Shown in pieces: positions 1 through 13,015 of a stretch of DNA of 64,000 bases (position 1 is its first letter; each line of letters begins with the position of its first letter). The position numbers and the translations under genes are program-made. The stretch comes from Rhizophagus irregularis (lineage: Eukaryota; Glomeromycota; Glomeromycetes; Glomerales; Glomeraceae). Below the pieces are notes generated by a model that was not told where the DNA came from, did no database searches, and saw only the letters and a list, made by a program, of their open reading frames with translations. Location of the stretch: the NCBI RefSeq assembly GCF_026210795.1, contig NC_089437.1, positions 1,240,001-1,304,000 on the forward strand. The letters are read 5' to 3'.

Positions 1-330
1 TATTTTCATCACTGTTAGTAATTAACCATAGTACGTTTTTGATGTATACAAATTGATCTCAAATTTTCTAAGACGTATCCATGATGTCTTTAATGGATTA
101 CAGTCGTAACGAAATTTGTAATTAATAATGAATGGGGATCCATTTTTTTTATAACATAAATGTTGTCTCACGATTTCAAATAATACATACGTACATAAAT
201 AGAATGTATAAAATAAATATAAAAAGAAAAAAGAAAAAAAAGAAACAAGTCAAAACTTTAAAATGAAAAAATCTATCTAAATATATCTATCAATCTTAAC
301 GTTATTTAAAAACCCTTTGTTAATTTTTTA
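1..330. other. AT-rich stretch, no gene seen
   Basis: Homopolymer-rich sequence without a convincing open frame. It lies just downstream of the 3' end of the minus-strand kinase/SEL1 pseudogene and is probably its 3' flank. Confidence 0.5.
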
Positions 331-2410
331 AAGCTGCTATCTTTAAATATCGTAAACTTTTCTCTTTATCCCTATTTAAACCAACCATACCAGCATAAAT
401 ACATTCTACCTAAATAAATTGTGCTATAGCATTAAATATTGTAAGAAAGCATCAGTATCTTTAATAATTTGATCATGATAAAGGGAAAAAGCGTAACGTA
501 ATTGTGAATCTGCTGCTTCTTCATCTTTAGTCACCGGATTTATGTAATTTTATACCTTCTAACAACAATAATGGTTGAATCATTGGTAAAATAACCGTGG
601 CTTCTGATATAGGATCATCATTATCTCCATCTATGATAATGTTGTTGTTGTTGTTATTATCTAAATTACTACTGCTCGGTTTTTTGTCCAAATCTGTTCA
701 TTTTCTTGTAATAAATTTTCTAGTTGGTGGTGTAAATTCTTTTAAAGGACATTTGCGTTAAAGTGTATAGTGATTAAACAATTCATGAAGTCTTGGTCGA
801 AGTATTGGATCATTTTGCCACGCTATTTAAATTTAAAAAATAAAATTTTATTAATACTGCAGAAATTTAACAAGTTAAGAAAGGCTTACTTTATGAATAA
901 TAATTTATCTCACCAGCTCGAATTATCTTTGTAAAATCTTTTTGAACTTCAGATGGATTTCACGTTTACCAGCCTTAATACGATCAATAATGTTCGTATA
1001 ATTCCAATTTCTATATGGAATTACATCAAACGCTATCTTCCACAAAAGCATACTAAAGCTAAACATAAAAAAATAAATATATGTAAGATTAATTTTATCA
1101 CATTGGTCGAACACACTTTTTCAAGGAATGAACAGAACAAACCTGAAAATATCGCATTTTGATGAAAATTTTACTTTTGTTCCCTGCCTTAATTTTCAGG
1201 CGCTGACCCAATGAACCACCGCTGTTATACTTCAGCAAAGTATCTACCATACTTCGCGGATCCTCCGAAATTAAAGCTAGCTACCTTTGGTTCAAGTCTT
1301 TCATTGATCTAAAAAAAAAATTAATTTAAAAAAATATTCGTAAAAGAAAAAAAATCCACTTTAATTCTCGCTTACCATAATATTTTGACATCATTAATCT
1401 CTTTATTAAGAATTTGACAACCATGTAAAAATGATAGCCTAAGACAAATTCCTAAAGCAAAAATTTAATTTTACAGGCTAATCAAAAGTATATTTTTCAT
1501 ATAAAGATTGTAAATATCCCAATCAAAATAATCAAAATCAATACTTGACCTACATCTAAATCTGATAATCCTAATCTTATAATATTATCCGAACTATTTA
1601 ATAATTGTAAAATCGTTATTCATTATCGAACCTTGATGATTTTTCTGGTTACCCGCTACGAATTTTGATTCATAAAATATTCTCCCCTTATTATTATTAT
1701 TGTTTAAAGTATTAATTATTATCATAACTTTTGTATCAAGTTTTGTCGCCTTTTTTGATTGAAATTTGACTTTTTTGAATTTGTGATCTTTTGACAATTA
1801 TTTCATCATAATGGATTAATTTCTTTATCCAATGTCGTAATCCACACCATCAACATTTTCTAAAAACTAGAGAAACAAATAAGTTAAAATATTTCTTTCG
1901 TCAAATAATTATAAAAGTAAATTAAAATGATAATAAATTTGCTAAATTTCATACTTTAGCTAATATGGCAGTCTCATCATCCCTTACGCCTTGATCTTTT
2001 TGAATAAGTCACTTTTAAACGTAAATCAATTACAACAATATCATGAAATTTTTTAATAATACTTTTAAAATATTCTTTCAATTTTTCAACACTATTAAAT
2101 CATGAAGTTGTAAAATATCAGTAATAAATTGACGTATCCTTTCAATAAATCAATAAAATAATGATAACCATAATAAATATTTTGTTATAAAAAATATCCA
2201 ACGTTTTCCTCTTTATGTCTTTTTAAAGATTTTTAATAGACATTTCAGTACTTTCTACTCTATCAATTAAACTATCACAAATTTTTTGTTAAATTGAGTA
2301 GTTTCATATAATTCTAAACTATTTTTAATTAAATCAAGAATATTTGATATCAAAAACATTGAAGATTATCAATAACAGCAATATTTCTAATCTATCTCTC
2401 CTTTCCTCGA
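330..2410 (-). pseudogene. Kinase-like (TKL family) gene with SEL1 repeat, decayed
   Basis: Read on the minus strand, short blocks in several frames line up in the order of the large glomeromycete kinase/SEL1 family. A helical N-terminal region (around 2270-2000, containing LIDRVESTEMSIKNL) comes first. Then comes a kinase activation/APE region (around 1250-1160, RW..APE), the helix after it (around 1060-940, SMLLWKIAFDVIPY), the C-lobe end (around 830-720, DPILRPRLHELF) and SEL1-like repeats (around 520-330, RYAFSLYHDQI and VECIYAGMVGL). A GT-AG intron can be proposed between about 1150 and 1060. In-frame stops and frame changes separate the blocks and no catalytic HRD/DFG loop is intact, so this is a pseudogene. 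Family identity rests on motif order recalled from the family, not on a search. Confidence 0.6.
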
Positions 2411-4700
2411 ACGTCGCTCCATTAAATAAATAAAAAAATCTATGAAAAAAAAGAACGTTCTTGTGAATTTACGTATAAATAGTCTATAAAATATTTGTCG
2501 AAAGTAAAATAATATTGTATAGTAACAATAAAAAGGAAAATGAGTGAACGGAAATGTGTAATAGAAGAGATTAATTTAATTTTTTTTAAATGAAACTCAC
2601 CTGGAATTTATTATACAATAACCTTTTTATATATATCGATAGAAAAGCAGACATCAAACATCAAATAAAAAGAAATTTTAACCATTTACGCTACTGCTCA
2701 TATGCTGTTTGTCGACGCACTGTCACGGGAACACCATAATCACATGCTATCTCATTGATGCTGCGGTTAATATGCAAATACAATAAATATGCAAATACTG
2801 TATATACTGCGGTATAAAAAAACTAAATTTTTAGTATATAGCACATTAATTTTAATGTTATCGCAAGAGAAATTAATAGCTATAAAAAATATGCAGCATG
2901 TTTTAAACAATTTTTTTTTTTATTAAAAAATTCTTGTTTTTTTTTTGTAAAAATGAGTTTAAATGATATTTTTCAATTTTTTTTAAACTTCATTTACAAA
3001 AAATTATTTTCAAATATTTTTCTTGATGTTACTCTTGAAAAGGCAACTCACAGTAGTTGGAAGATATAAGCTAACCAGCTTTTCAGTGCTCATCAAATAC
3101 GACAGTATTAAGTATTAACATCATTTCTCTATCTAACTTTAAATTTTTGATGCTTATATAATACATATAATACATATGTAATAATATACTTAACGAAAAA
3201 TTATTTTATTACATTTTTTTATTTTGTAGCATTCTTCCAGTACCGTATTGCGGGGCCATAGTCCTTGACCCTTATACCCCCTTCTATTGCGCAAGTTTTT
3301 ACTATTGATGGAGGAAGTTTAAAACTTACATAACAGTTGTGTTTATATACATGGATGTTTATTATATTATTTAGATAACAAGACCGTTAGAAAATGAGAA
3401 TTATTTTTTTGCAGGGTATTGTACATGGGGGGAGAAAGATGATGAAATTGACAAATAAAGCCATCATAAAAATTGATAATTTCATTAAATAAAACTGTCA
3501 TAAAAATATGGAAATTAATTAAATTAATTGAAAAAAAATTTTTTATTACCGTGTATTACTATTTAAATACAAAATAGCAGTACTGTGGCTCGCAAAATAC
3601 GGTATTTCATTATTTATAAACTGGTTGTAACAGGTAACCCTGAACAAAGCTTGCCACCTCTACGTGGTGTTCAGGAGAAACAGTTATAGGTTAATTATAT
3701 CTGGCTGAGGGCAAGCATTCATAAATTTCAAACTGATTAATTTATTTAATTTATCATAAAAGAAAAGAGATAGTTACGAAAAAATGTTTACAAAATTAAT
3801 TTAACTAATCCATTATTACTAAAGTTTTTTTTTTTAAGCTTATAATGAAAATTTTACACATAAATTAGGATTATACAAATACGTGATCTACTTTTAATGC
3901 AGTTTCCAATAGCTGACGAAAATTCACTCTAGCCAAAGTTCTTTATGTTGCAAATTATATAATTGAACAAGGGCTTGACTATACGATTTATTCACTCAAC
4001 CTCACATTGCCCAATAGTTCTAGCTTTAATGAGAGAGAGATAATTATTTAATTTTATTGATGATTTGTCTGTATATCATATTTTGATATATAGTAAGCAG
4101 CGTATGTTTTGACCGTAGATTTATGCACAGTAACTCAAATATATTATTTTAATAAATTTTTTTTTCCATTGTAATGTTTTGTAATATTTGATATCATTTT
4201 GACTAAGATTTTCATCAACTGCTGCATGACAATTTATATGAAGGATCGAAGAGTAAATAAAACTCATAAATTAAAGATAAAGATATACGTGCGTATCACT
4301 TTATTCGATTGATTTTTCAGACTATAAAATTTAACTATTTCAATTAATCATTTATGGACCCTATTAAAGTATTATGTCACGCTTCGGACATTCTAACGGT
4401 CCTGTTTCCCGGCTATAACAATAATTTATTTATAACATTCATAATTATATTCGTTAATTCGATAATTTTAATAATTTATTAATAATATCATAATCATAAT
4501 AAAATTATTACTTTTTTTTATTTTGGTTTTAAAATAATTTTGTTTGACAAAATTGATGTAACCGCGCAAACGTGCAACAATAACAAATCGGCATACAAAA
4601 TTCTGAAAATATCAATGAATGGTTTTTTTTTTAAAAAAAATTAATAATTATTGTACGTGTATTTCTTTTTTTTTCAATCTAATTTTTTTTTTTGCTCACA
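2411..4700. other. Long AT-rich intergenic region
   Basis: No coding sequence supported. Poly-A/T tracts are frequent. A short imperfect hairpin (CCTGAAC ... GTTCAGG) lies near 3640-3685, but nothing around it identifies a gene or element. Confidence 0.5.
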
Positions 4701-6077
4701 ATGGATACAGTGGATTTTTTTGTCTTATTTGATGGTCAATTTCACATGTTCAAACAAGTTGAACAATTACATTTGGTATTTATATCTCTGCAAAAAAAAA
4801 ACCATTATTAATTAATATAACTAACTTTTAATATTGTCATCAGTATTCCTCATTCTTAAATGTCCCTGAAGTAGACAGTTTTATTTATTCAGAAAAGTAT
4901 CAATTTAATTATACAAAACCGGTAGCAACATCTTTTATCACGGTTCTCAATGATGCGTTGAAATGCTTGGCAGAATATACTAGCAATATACCTTCAACAA
5001 TTCTTGATACGTTGCAATTTATTTTTGATATGGATTGTCGCGAATTTGATCTAAAGGACAATCCTAAGACTTTATCGTGCGCATACCAAAGATAAAATAG
5101 ATGAAAATTGGATTCATGAACTTACTAATATGCTCAACAATTTAATCAAGTACAGACAGAATGAGGTATCAATAGTATGACAAACAAATTCTTTTTGTAT
5201 GGGTTACCATTCTACTAACTAATTTCAAATTATTTCTTTTTAAAGGGTCATGCTTCTAAATATTGGCCGATCGCAGTGTTTCTATTGGCTTTTTTTTATA
5301 CTTTTTACTATTTGGAAAAAACCTATACACAAGACGGATATAATCCTTTGACTAATGACCAAATAGATAGGTTTGAGGCATATCTTAAACAATTAAGTGA
5401 AAATTTGAATGAAATCTACGAAATTTTGGAGAAAAAACAAACAGAAGACTTTATTGGTAAAAAAAAAAATTTTCAACAAAAATAAAAAATATTTTGTTTA
5501 ACATTATAAATTAGCTCTAACATCGGGATTCTCCAAGGTCACTTAGAAAATAAATTTGTACCATTTTTGAAGAAATAAATGGTTTATTAGAAACCCAATT
5601 AGAAGAATTAAATAATAAAAATGATAGAGAAACGTTTAAAGCCGTTGGATATGCAATAGGGTAGGCTGTTCACTGTATTTGATTATTTTTTATATGTATT
5701 CAAAATTGATTGACCAATTTCTTGAAAATTTCTTTTCTCCAGCACTTTATCTTCCATTATTGCAACATTTAATTCAGTTAGTTGGAAGGTATGTATAGTA
5801 ATAACTTGACACATGAAATTTGAATAATTTTTATTTAAACAAACAAACGATTTTAATTTCAGAAAATTGCTGGTGTTATTTCTGGTGGAATATTTGGTGA
5901 AAAGACGTTAAATAAAATTACCAATATACAAAGTTATTGGTGAACATAAAAAAGTCCAAAAAACTAAAATATGATAAGTTGGCCGACTCAGAAATTCCAT
6001 TCATTCTTTACCAATTTGAAAGATTTCATAGTAAAGTCAAAAAATTTCAAACGAAAATCGTAAAATTTAAACAATAA
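4701..6077 (+). CDS. Unrecognised multi-exon gene with a membrane segment, possibly broken
   Basis: Exon-like pieces follow one another on the plus strand. The start is ATG at 4701 (MDTVDFFVLFDGQFH). A block follows at about 4842-5166, with a one-base frame change near 5075. The next block, at about 5246-5484, has a hydrophobic segment (WPIAVFLLAFFYTFYY) followed by a coiled-coil-like stretch (LKQLSENLNEIYEILEKK). Blocks near 5580-5665 and 5745-5790, a Gly-rich piece near 5862-5940 and a Lys-rich tail end at 6077. GT..AG borders fit between several pieces (for example near 4775/4842 and 5166/5245). I do not recognise a family. The frame changes near 5075 and 5940 mean either missed introns or a decayed gene; a single-pass membrane protein is the most that can be inferred. 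Confidence 0.4.
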
Positions 6078-6581
6078 TTATTTATTTATTTATGTATTTC
6101 GGTTTGTTTTACTTATTTTTATTACCATTTATTTTAATTGTTTATAAATATATATATATATTTTTTTTTAGTATTTAAACTTTTATTTTATTATGAAACA
6201 TGTACTTTATATTCTAATATAAGAATTGTATAAATAAGTTTTAACAAAATAATTTCTCATTCTCTCGTAATAAAAATCGATGAATAATTTAGCTATAAAT
6301 AATTTGTTAAATTTAAGTCGTAGTATTTATTTATTTTATGTCAAGCAGGCAGCTTTCTAAGAATTACTATTTTACAATGAAACAAAGTATAGTTTTACAT
6401 CAGTACGGCTATCATCTAGTAAGAAACTAGACCCTCACTTATAAAAAAAAACCCTCCTACTCTCTACCACGATCACCAAAGAATAACAACAAAAGAAAAA
6501 ATAAGACCGGGAACTCTATAAAAAAGAAAATAAAAAAATTGTTGTATATGTAGTTGTAAAATTTTTACAAGATGTAGGTGA
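6078..6581. other. AT-rich spacer
   Basis: No gene seen between the unrecognised plus-strand gene and the minus-strand LINE remnant. Confidence 0.5.
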
Positions 6582-7868
6582 CTAGACATGTGAAATAAAA
6601 TGGTCGTCTATTCTATGGTGATGATCAATAATATTCGCATCTACAATGATTATAAAAAGGTCCACTGTGTAAAAAATTTGACAAGGAAAATAATATAAAA
6701 AGTAAATCTGTATGATTCTTATAATTCCTAAAATCAAAATGTGAATTAACATATTCCCTAGTAGTTCGATGACGTACTTCACGTCTTAACATAAATTCAT
6801 CAGAACTTGTTTGTTGATTATTACGATGAAAATTCTTAGTGTAATTTTTAAAATCATTTTTAGTAAGCCCATTCGCTGATTTCCAATCTTTCCATATATT
6901 GGAACGTACTTTCCAAATATTTGATTTAATTGCATTACTACAATCATGGAGAAAGGGGAAAAGAAGACGTTCAATGTTCTTTTTTTGTTGATGTGGATAC
7001 TGAAGATATCGTATAAATCGGTGACATAAGAACGTAATAGTAAAAGTACACTTTGATGAATAGATTCATTATGAAAAGCCCATCTGAACGTTGGTGAATA
7101 TTTGACACTATTGGTTATACAGAGTGATGATTTATCAGCTGATTCTTGTAAAATCTTGATTAACGATGAGGGAAAGTATCTCAGATATTGATGTACGGTG
7201 CTGGACAAATCCAGATATGATTATTTGTTTCAACGTTAGATTTACAAAGTAAACATAACGTTAGATCATTGAGAAGTTTAGGAAAGTTGCGATTAAGTAT
7301 ATCAAGCATGGGTAAGCTCAATGTGGAACATTTAATTTTCCAAGCTATGTCTTTAGTGTGTTGCACTTGTGGTGGTTTCATGTCTGTTATAATTGAACCA
7401 TTTGCTGGTACATGACCAATTAATAATATGGCTTCTTTGATTTCAGATAAGGAAGGATGATTAAAGTGATCTTCTATTCTTTTGTAATTAGAGATCATTC
7501 CGATACATTTGCGAATGTCTTTATCGATTGAGATATAAGCTTGACCGTTTGTGATGGTAAATGTTGATGTTTAATACTCGTAGGAATCTGATGAAGTCTA
7601 CCAGCTTTGGCTTGCGCGTCTGCTATATCGTTAAAAGTGTTATTAGAGTGGGCTTTGACCTTATGTAATGTGATGTTGAGTTTTAATTTGTCAATAATAT
7701 GGACCAAAGGATATTATTATTGATTTTGTTGAAGCGTCTTGGTGAAATAAAAATTAAGTTTGAAGATTTGTGAAAGGTATCACTCAATAGCAGCTTGTGA
7801 GTCTGTGTAAATGTTGGACTATGAAACATTGGTTTGATCATCATTCTTGATTTTGATTTTTTGTTCAT
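6582..7868 (-). pseudogene. LINE-type retrotransposon remnant: RNase H and C-terminal zinc region
   Basis: Minus-strand fragments in changing frames. One contains VKAHSNNTFNDIADAQAKAG, which matches the last catalytic region of RNase H as found at the end of LINE polyproteins (V.AHSG...N..AD..AK). The next contains a Cys/His cluster (LCLLCKSNVETNNHIWICP), like the zinc knuckle after RNase H in fungal LINEs. No reverse transcriptase core remains, the frame changes at least three times, and no 3' poly-A tail or target duplication was located. It is a 5'-truncated, decayed copy. Confidence 0.6.
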
Positions 7869-8074
7869 TCTTATTGTGGTCTGATACGATGTGGCCCCAT
7901 TATTATTGACTATAACCTAGAAAGGTACTGTACATTAGGATTAATAACCTTATATAAATAATGTCTGCACAATTGATCGCCTGCTTACTCGAATTATGTT
8001 CAGGACTTGATAGCACTGCAGGGCAGTACCCCATGATGTGGAACCCCTTGGAAGCTCAAACTCTCCTATTAATA

Positions 8075-8912
8075 TCATGCGGTAGATCCCTTCGAACAGA
8101 AACAAGTAACTCCTTCAAAGATCAAGAATATTTCAATTGGAGAATGTATTCATTGTCATCAAAATAAACCAGTCAAATTAGAAGAATGTCTTCAATGCTA
8201 TCAACAAAAGAAAACTTGCTTAGCACCTTCAGGACAAATGAACAATAATGAAAAAGAACAAATAAATGAAAAGGAAGCAACTCTAGCATCTTCAGAACAA
8301 TTGAACAATAATGAAGAAGCACCTCTAGTACTTTCAGAACAAATGAACAATAATGAAAAAGCTAAAAATATTGGAGAATGTATCCATTGTTATCAGGAAA
8401 AATATATTAAATTAGGGGAATGTTACAAATGTCATCAAAAAAGAAGTAATAAATTTTATAGTAACAAAAAGGAATGCCCTGAATGTAAAAAAAGAATTAC
8501 AGTAATGAATAGGATGATAAATGACAAAATTTGCACTAGATGTCATACAAAGTATCAAAGAAGATTTGATAATTTTAATAATCAAGTAACATGTAAAACA
8601 TGTAATGAACAAAACCAAAAAGGAGAAATGTATAATGAAAATGGACAATGGTTCTGTTCATTAGATTGCATGTATGCAAAAAAGATATTAGATGAAATTG
8701 GAAACATGAAAAATATTGATAAGGAAAAAATTAACATTCTAGTGAATAGATTTACAAGTACTAATAAGAATGCGGGCTCAACATACAATCTTACTTCAAA
8801 TATGATTATGGAAAAAATAGAAGTAAATATGAAACAAAACAAATCAAACGTAAAGAATGTATTTGATGAAATAAAGAAGATACCTGATTATACAATAATG
8901 TACAATTTATAA
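8075..8912 (+). CDS. Cys-rich protein with repeated CxxC motifs, function unknown
   Basis: The frame is open from about 8075. The first ATG that keeps the frame is at 8238, but the upstream stretch is clearly part of the same protein because it holds an earlier copy of the same repeat. A unit of the form IGECIHC(H/Y)Q.K followed by C.(Q/K)C(Y/H)Q appears once before and once after a spacer of near-identical blocks (EQ(L/M)NNNE). More CxxC pairs follow (CPECKK, CTRCH, CKTCNE), then a Lys-rich tail. This looks like tandem zinc-binding knuckles. The true first exon is unresolved: an unrelated frame begins with ATG at 7961. I do not recognise the family. Confidence 0.45.
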
Positions 8913-9253
8913 TAGCATATTATTATAAAATTTAATTATAGGACGAAGATTGGTGATTTGGTTATAATTATAGAAAAATTTCTTGTATAAACATTTTGAG
9001 AAAGAGGAGAGAAATTTCTTATAAAAACAAATTAAACAAATAACGAAATATTATATACATAGAATAATTTCTCATTTATAATAATGATTTGATTATAACT
9101 ATATATATTATACTGTATATACTTGTTTATAATTATTTATAGTTTTTAATTGTTAAAATTAGCTTTTACTATGAATTACCTGGATAAATCAATTTACAGT
9201 ATGATTAAATATAATTCGAATACCAATATTCATCCAGTTTTTGAACATTATTT
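8913..9253. other. AT-rich spacer
   Basis: No gene seen; it ends at the 8-bp target duplication of the next element. Confidence 0.5.
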
Positions 9254-9261
9254 GTCTGGTT

Positions 9262-10786
9262 TAAAGCTCCGAACGGTTCCGGTTTGAACCGGGAACCGAT
9301 CCGGAACCGGCAAAAAATTCGGTTCGGTTCTCGGTTCGGTTTTGGACTTGGAACCGTCCGGTTCGGTTCAGTTCTATCCAAAATTAAGAAAAATTCGAAA
9401 AAATGAATACACGACCATCCAGTGATCGTACAAGGACGAGCCATAGCTCGTTGGAATCCTCTCATCGAGACGCGTCGAATGGTGGTAAAATCAAGTCTCT
9501 AGCATCGATAGATCACGAGATAGCACATGGTGAGTGTTTCTTAAAAAATTTGCATTAGAAAACGATCCATTGATGCTAGAGATATGAATTTACCACCATT
9601 CGACGCATCTCGACGAGACGAATCTAATGAGCTATAATTCGTCTTTTTACAATCACTGGATGGTCGTATATTCGTTTTTTCGCATTTTTTTTTTAAATTT
9701 TCGAACGTCAAAAATTAAAATTCCGATACAAGCGATTAAACGCCATCTATTGGTCACACAAAGACGAAGTTTAGCTCATTGGATTCGTCTCACTGAGACG
9801 AGTCGAATGGTGGTAAAATGATGTCACTAGCATCGATAGATCGTTTTCTAATGCGAATTGTTTAAGAAACACTCGCCATGGGCTATCTCACGATCTATCG
9901 ATGCTAGAGACTTTATTTTACCACCATTCGACTTGTCTCAGTGAGACGTATCCAATGAGCTATAATTCGTCTTTGTGTGATCAATAGATGGCGTTTAATC
10001 GCTTGTGTAGGAATTTTAATTTTTGACATTCGAAAATTTAAAAAAAAATGCGAAAAAACGAATACACGACCATCCAGTGATTGCAAAAAGACGAATTATA
10101 GCTCATTAGATTCGTCTCGTTGAGATGCGTCGAATGGTGGTAAATTCATGTCTCTAGCATCAATGGATCGTTTTCTAATACAAATTTTTTAAGAAACACT
10201 CACCATGTTCTATCTCGTGATGTATCGATGCTAGAGACTTTATTTTACCACCATTCGACTCGTCTCAGTGAGACGTATCCAATGAGCTATAATTCGTCTT
10301 TGTGTGATCAATAGATGGCGTTTAATCGCTTGTATAGGAATTTTAATTTTTGACATTCGAAAAATTAAAAAAAATGCGAAAAAACGAATACACGACCATC
10401 CAGTGATTGCAAAAAGACAAATTATAGCTCATTAGATTCGTCTCGTTGAGATGCGTCGAATGGTGGTAAATTCATGTCTCTAGCATCAATGGATCGTTTT
10501 CTAATACAAATTTTTTAAGAAACACTCACCATGTTCTATCTCGTGATGTATCGATGCTAGAGACTTGATTTTACCACCATTCGACGCGTCTCGATGAGAG
10601 GATTCCAACGAGCTATGGCTCGTTCTTGTACGATCACTGGATGGTCGTGTATTCATTTTTTCGCATTTTTCTTAATTTCGGATAGAACCGAACCGAACCG
10701 GACGGTTCCGGTTCGGTTCCATTTCAGTTTTCGGTTCTACCCGAACCGCAAAAAAACCGAACCGAACCGACCCGTTCAGAGCTTTA
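9262..10786. mobile_element. Non-autonomous hAT-type element, 1525 bp, with target duplication
   Basis: The ends are inverted repeats: TAAAGCTCCGAACGG on the left and CCGTTCAGAGCTTTA on the right. They are flanked by identical 8-bp duplications GTCTGGTT at 9254-9261 and 10787-10794. An 8-bp duplication is the signature of hAT transposases. The outer about 220 bp on each side form long inverted arms rich in GGTTCGGTTC motifs. The interior is built from about 327-bp units, themselves partly palindromic. There is no transposase; the short open frames inside are by-products of the repeats. It would have been moved in trans. Confidence 0.8.
9560..10560. repeat. Internal tandem array, period about 327 bp
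   Basis: The marker beginning TCTC(A/G)(C/T)GAT..ATCGATGCTAGAGAC recurs at 9885, 10213 and 10539, spacings of 328 and 326 bp. The units contain inverted copies of the motif ACCACCATTCGAC / GTCGAATGGTGGT, so single strands could fold. The array makes up most of the interior of the hAT-type element. Confidence 0.75.
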
Positions 10787-11004
10787 GTCTGGTTTTCATC
10801 CAGTTTTCAGTTTTCATTTTTTTTCATCCAAACATAACAGCATAAACCATTTTGAAAATGGCGATAATAAAATACTCCATAAATTTTTTCAGAAATCATC
10901 TGGACTTGTCTCAAAAATAGCGATTAAACCGAGTTCAAATGATCATCAAATCAGAAATGTGAGTACGCACTGTTGGCAAAAATTATAATTAGTATATTCT
11001 AAAT

Positions 11005-11535
11005 TAGGGATGCCAAAAGTTCAGTTATAACCGATTATAGCCGGTTTTTATCAGTTTGGTTATGGTTTGGTTTCAGTCCAAGACTGACCAATTAACCGTC
11101 AGTTTTATATATAAAAAAAACTGACAAAAAAACTGATCAGTTAATCATATATTCCAAAAGAAAAAAATGTTTCTTTCATTAATTATATTGAGAATATTAT
11201 TAAAAATTATGATTTTGGTGTTTATTTATATATATAGTATTCTTATTTTTGAAATAATAGGAAAATTTTTTATGTATTGATCACGTGATTTTTCATTCCG
11301 CTGAAAAAAATTGCAAAATTGACATTATTATCATAAAAAAAATTATAATTTTAAGGAATATTATCAAATAAAATTATAATTAACATTTCTAACATTAGTT
11401 CATTCAATTTTGCAGTAATTTTGCGATCAGTTTTGCAATTCGGTTTTATCGGTCAGTTTTGCGGTCAGTTCGGTTTCAGCTGAAAACCGCGTTTTTAAAC
11501 CCGAAACTGAACCGAACTGACCATTGGCATCCCTA
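11005..11535. mobile_element. hAT-type MITE, 531 bp
   Basis: The terminal inverted repeats begin TAGGGATGCCA and end TGGCATCCCTA. Identical 8-bp target duplications TTCTAAAT lie at 10997-11004 and 11536-11543. The arms extend inward with GGTCAGTTTTGCGG-like motifs. No coding capacity. The terminal sequence is typical of hAT elements, but the family is distinct from the element at 9262. Confidence 0.85.
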
Positions 11536-11543
11536 TTCTAAAT

Positions 11544-13010
11544 ATTTTAAAAAAAGGTATTCCATTGAGATATATATATATATATATAATTATATATATT
11601 GCGCTTATTATTATTATTACTGTATTACCAGTTTACTCCAGAATAATATAATTCTTTGTATATTTTAACCCTTTTAATCTTAATGTTAGTACATTTCTAA
11701 TTACTTCATTTTCTTTATGCATTTAATGTAATTTTCATCATCAAATTTTTATGAAGTGTTGACTTAATTCATAGATTTTGTTTTCACTTTGGTAGTTTCA
11801 ATAAATATTCTTAATGCTCATTTATACTTATATTATTATATTCTTAGCCATAACTTTATATTCTTTATATTACATTTAAACAAATAGACCATCGATAATG
11901 TTATATTAAATGACATTTCATTTACTGTATTGTGATGTTACGTTATGGAATGTATGCATATTTAATTTTGAATAATCAGAATTTCATATAATTAGAATAC
12001 TGAAATATAATACATAATAGCTTATTCCCAAATATGAATTATGGTGTCCTTTATGAAATTCTTGTTATATTAATTTATAATATTACTTTATGTTATAGGC
12101 CTGCATTTAGCCTTATTTTCGGATTTGACCAAAAATTTTTATATCACATTTTATGGTTTAAAAGTTTTATTTTAAATTTTTTTTTTTTTAAGTACTTTAA
12201 TCGAAAATATAAGCTATAGTGCCGGCCCAAATTCTGAAATTACGAAACGATAAATCACGTGACCTCGGATCTCTGAAATTTTGAATTGTTACACTAAAGC
12301 TTTAATTCTGGCTGACATTATAGGCTTAGCCAGAATCATTGATTATTCGTGCAATAAACGTTTTATTTTAAATGTTGGTTTGTTATTCGATATATCAAGA
12401 TATCCAATATATTAGCCGTTAATGAAAGAGGTGGATTTATGAAAGCTTTTGGAATTGGAACTTCTGTATTAATTTCTGTACTTGTTGGTAAAGTATTGTA
12501 ATGATTTTTTTTTAATTGTTCTGTTAAATATATCAAAAAATCTTCTTATACCAGATTTTATATAAAATTATGTTAGGATCCAGTGTATCAAGATATACAG
12601 AATATTCCCAAACTTTGATTAAAATATTAAAATAAAAAAAAGAATGATAAAATTGTATGCAATATTTATTTGTAAAGAAATTTTGGTATAAAATGGTTAA
12701 TTTTAATTATGGTCAAAATCGGCTGGAATTAAAAATTACAATAATGAAGGATGAAGGATATATTACCGCCGAATTTGGAAAAATTTGATATATCAAGATT
12801 TTTTGATATAACTGGGTGTCACAAATTCAATTTGATTGGATTTGAATTGCCAATCCATTGGATTGGACCAAAAATCTAATCCGTGTTCACATATTAAAGA
12901 AGTAGATTTTCAATTTTGATACTACTATCTTACGCGTTTTAGTCTAGACCAAAGAAAAATGATTCAAATACGTTTTCTAATTATTCTAATCATATATTTA
13001 ATTTTTTTTG
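11544..13010. other. AT-rich region without a supported gene
   Basis: Contains an (AT)n tract near 11570-11600 and several copies of a motif like ATATCAAGATAT near 12390-12420, 12585 and 12795. The motif TTAATTCTGGC(T/C) near 12300 recurs near 17450 and, less exactly, near 39410, suggesting fragments of one old repeat family. No gene seen. Confidence 0.4.
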
Positions 13011-13015
13011 GACCA

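Noticed and set aside
3640-3690. Hairpin as an RNA gene or terminator
   Set aside because: The stem is short and imperfect and nothing adjacent supports a transcript.
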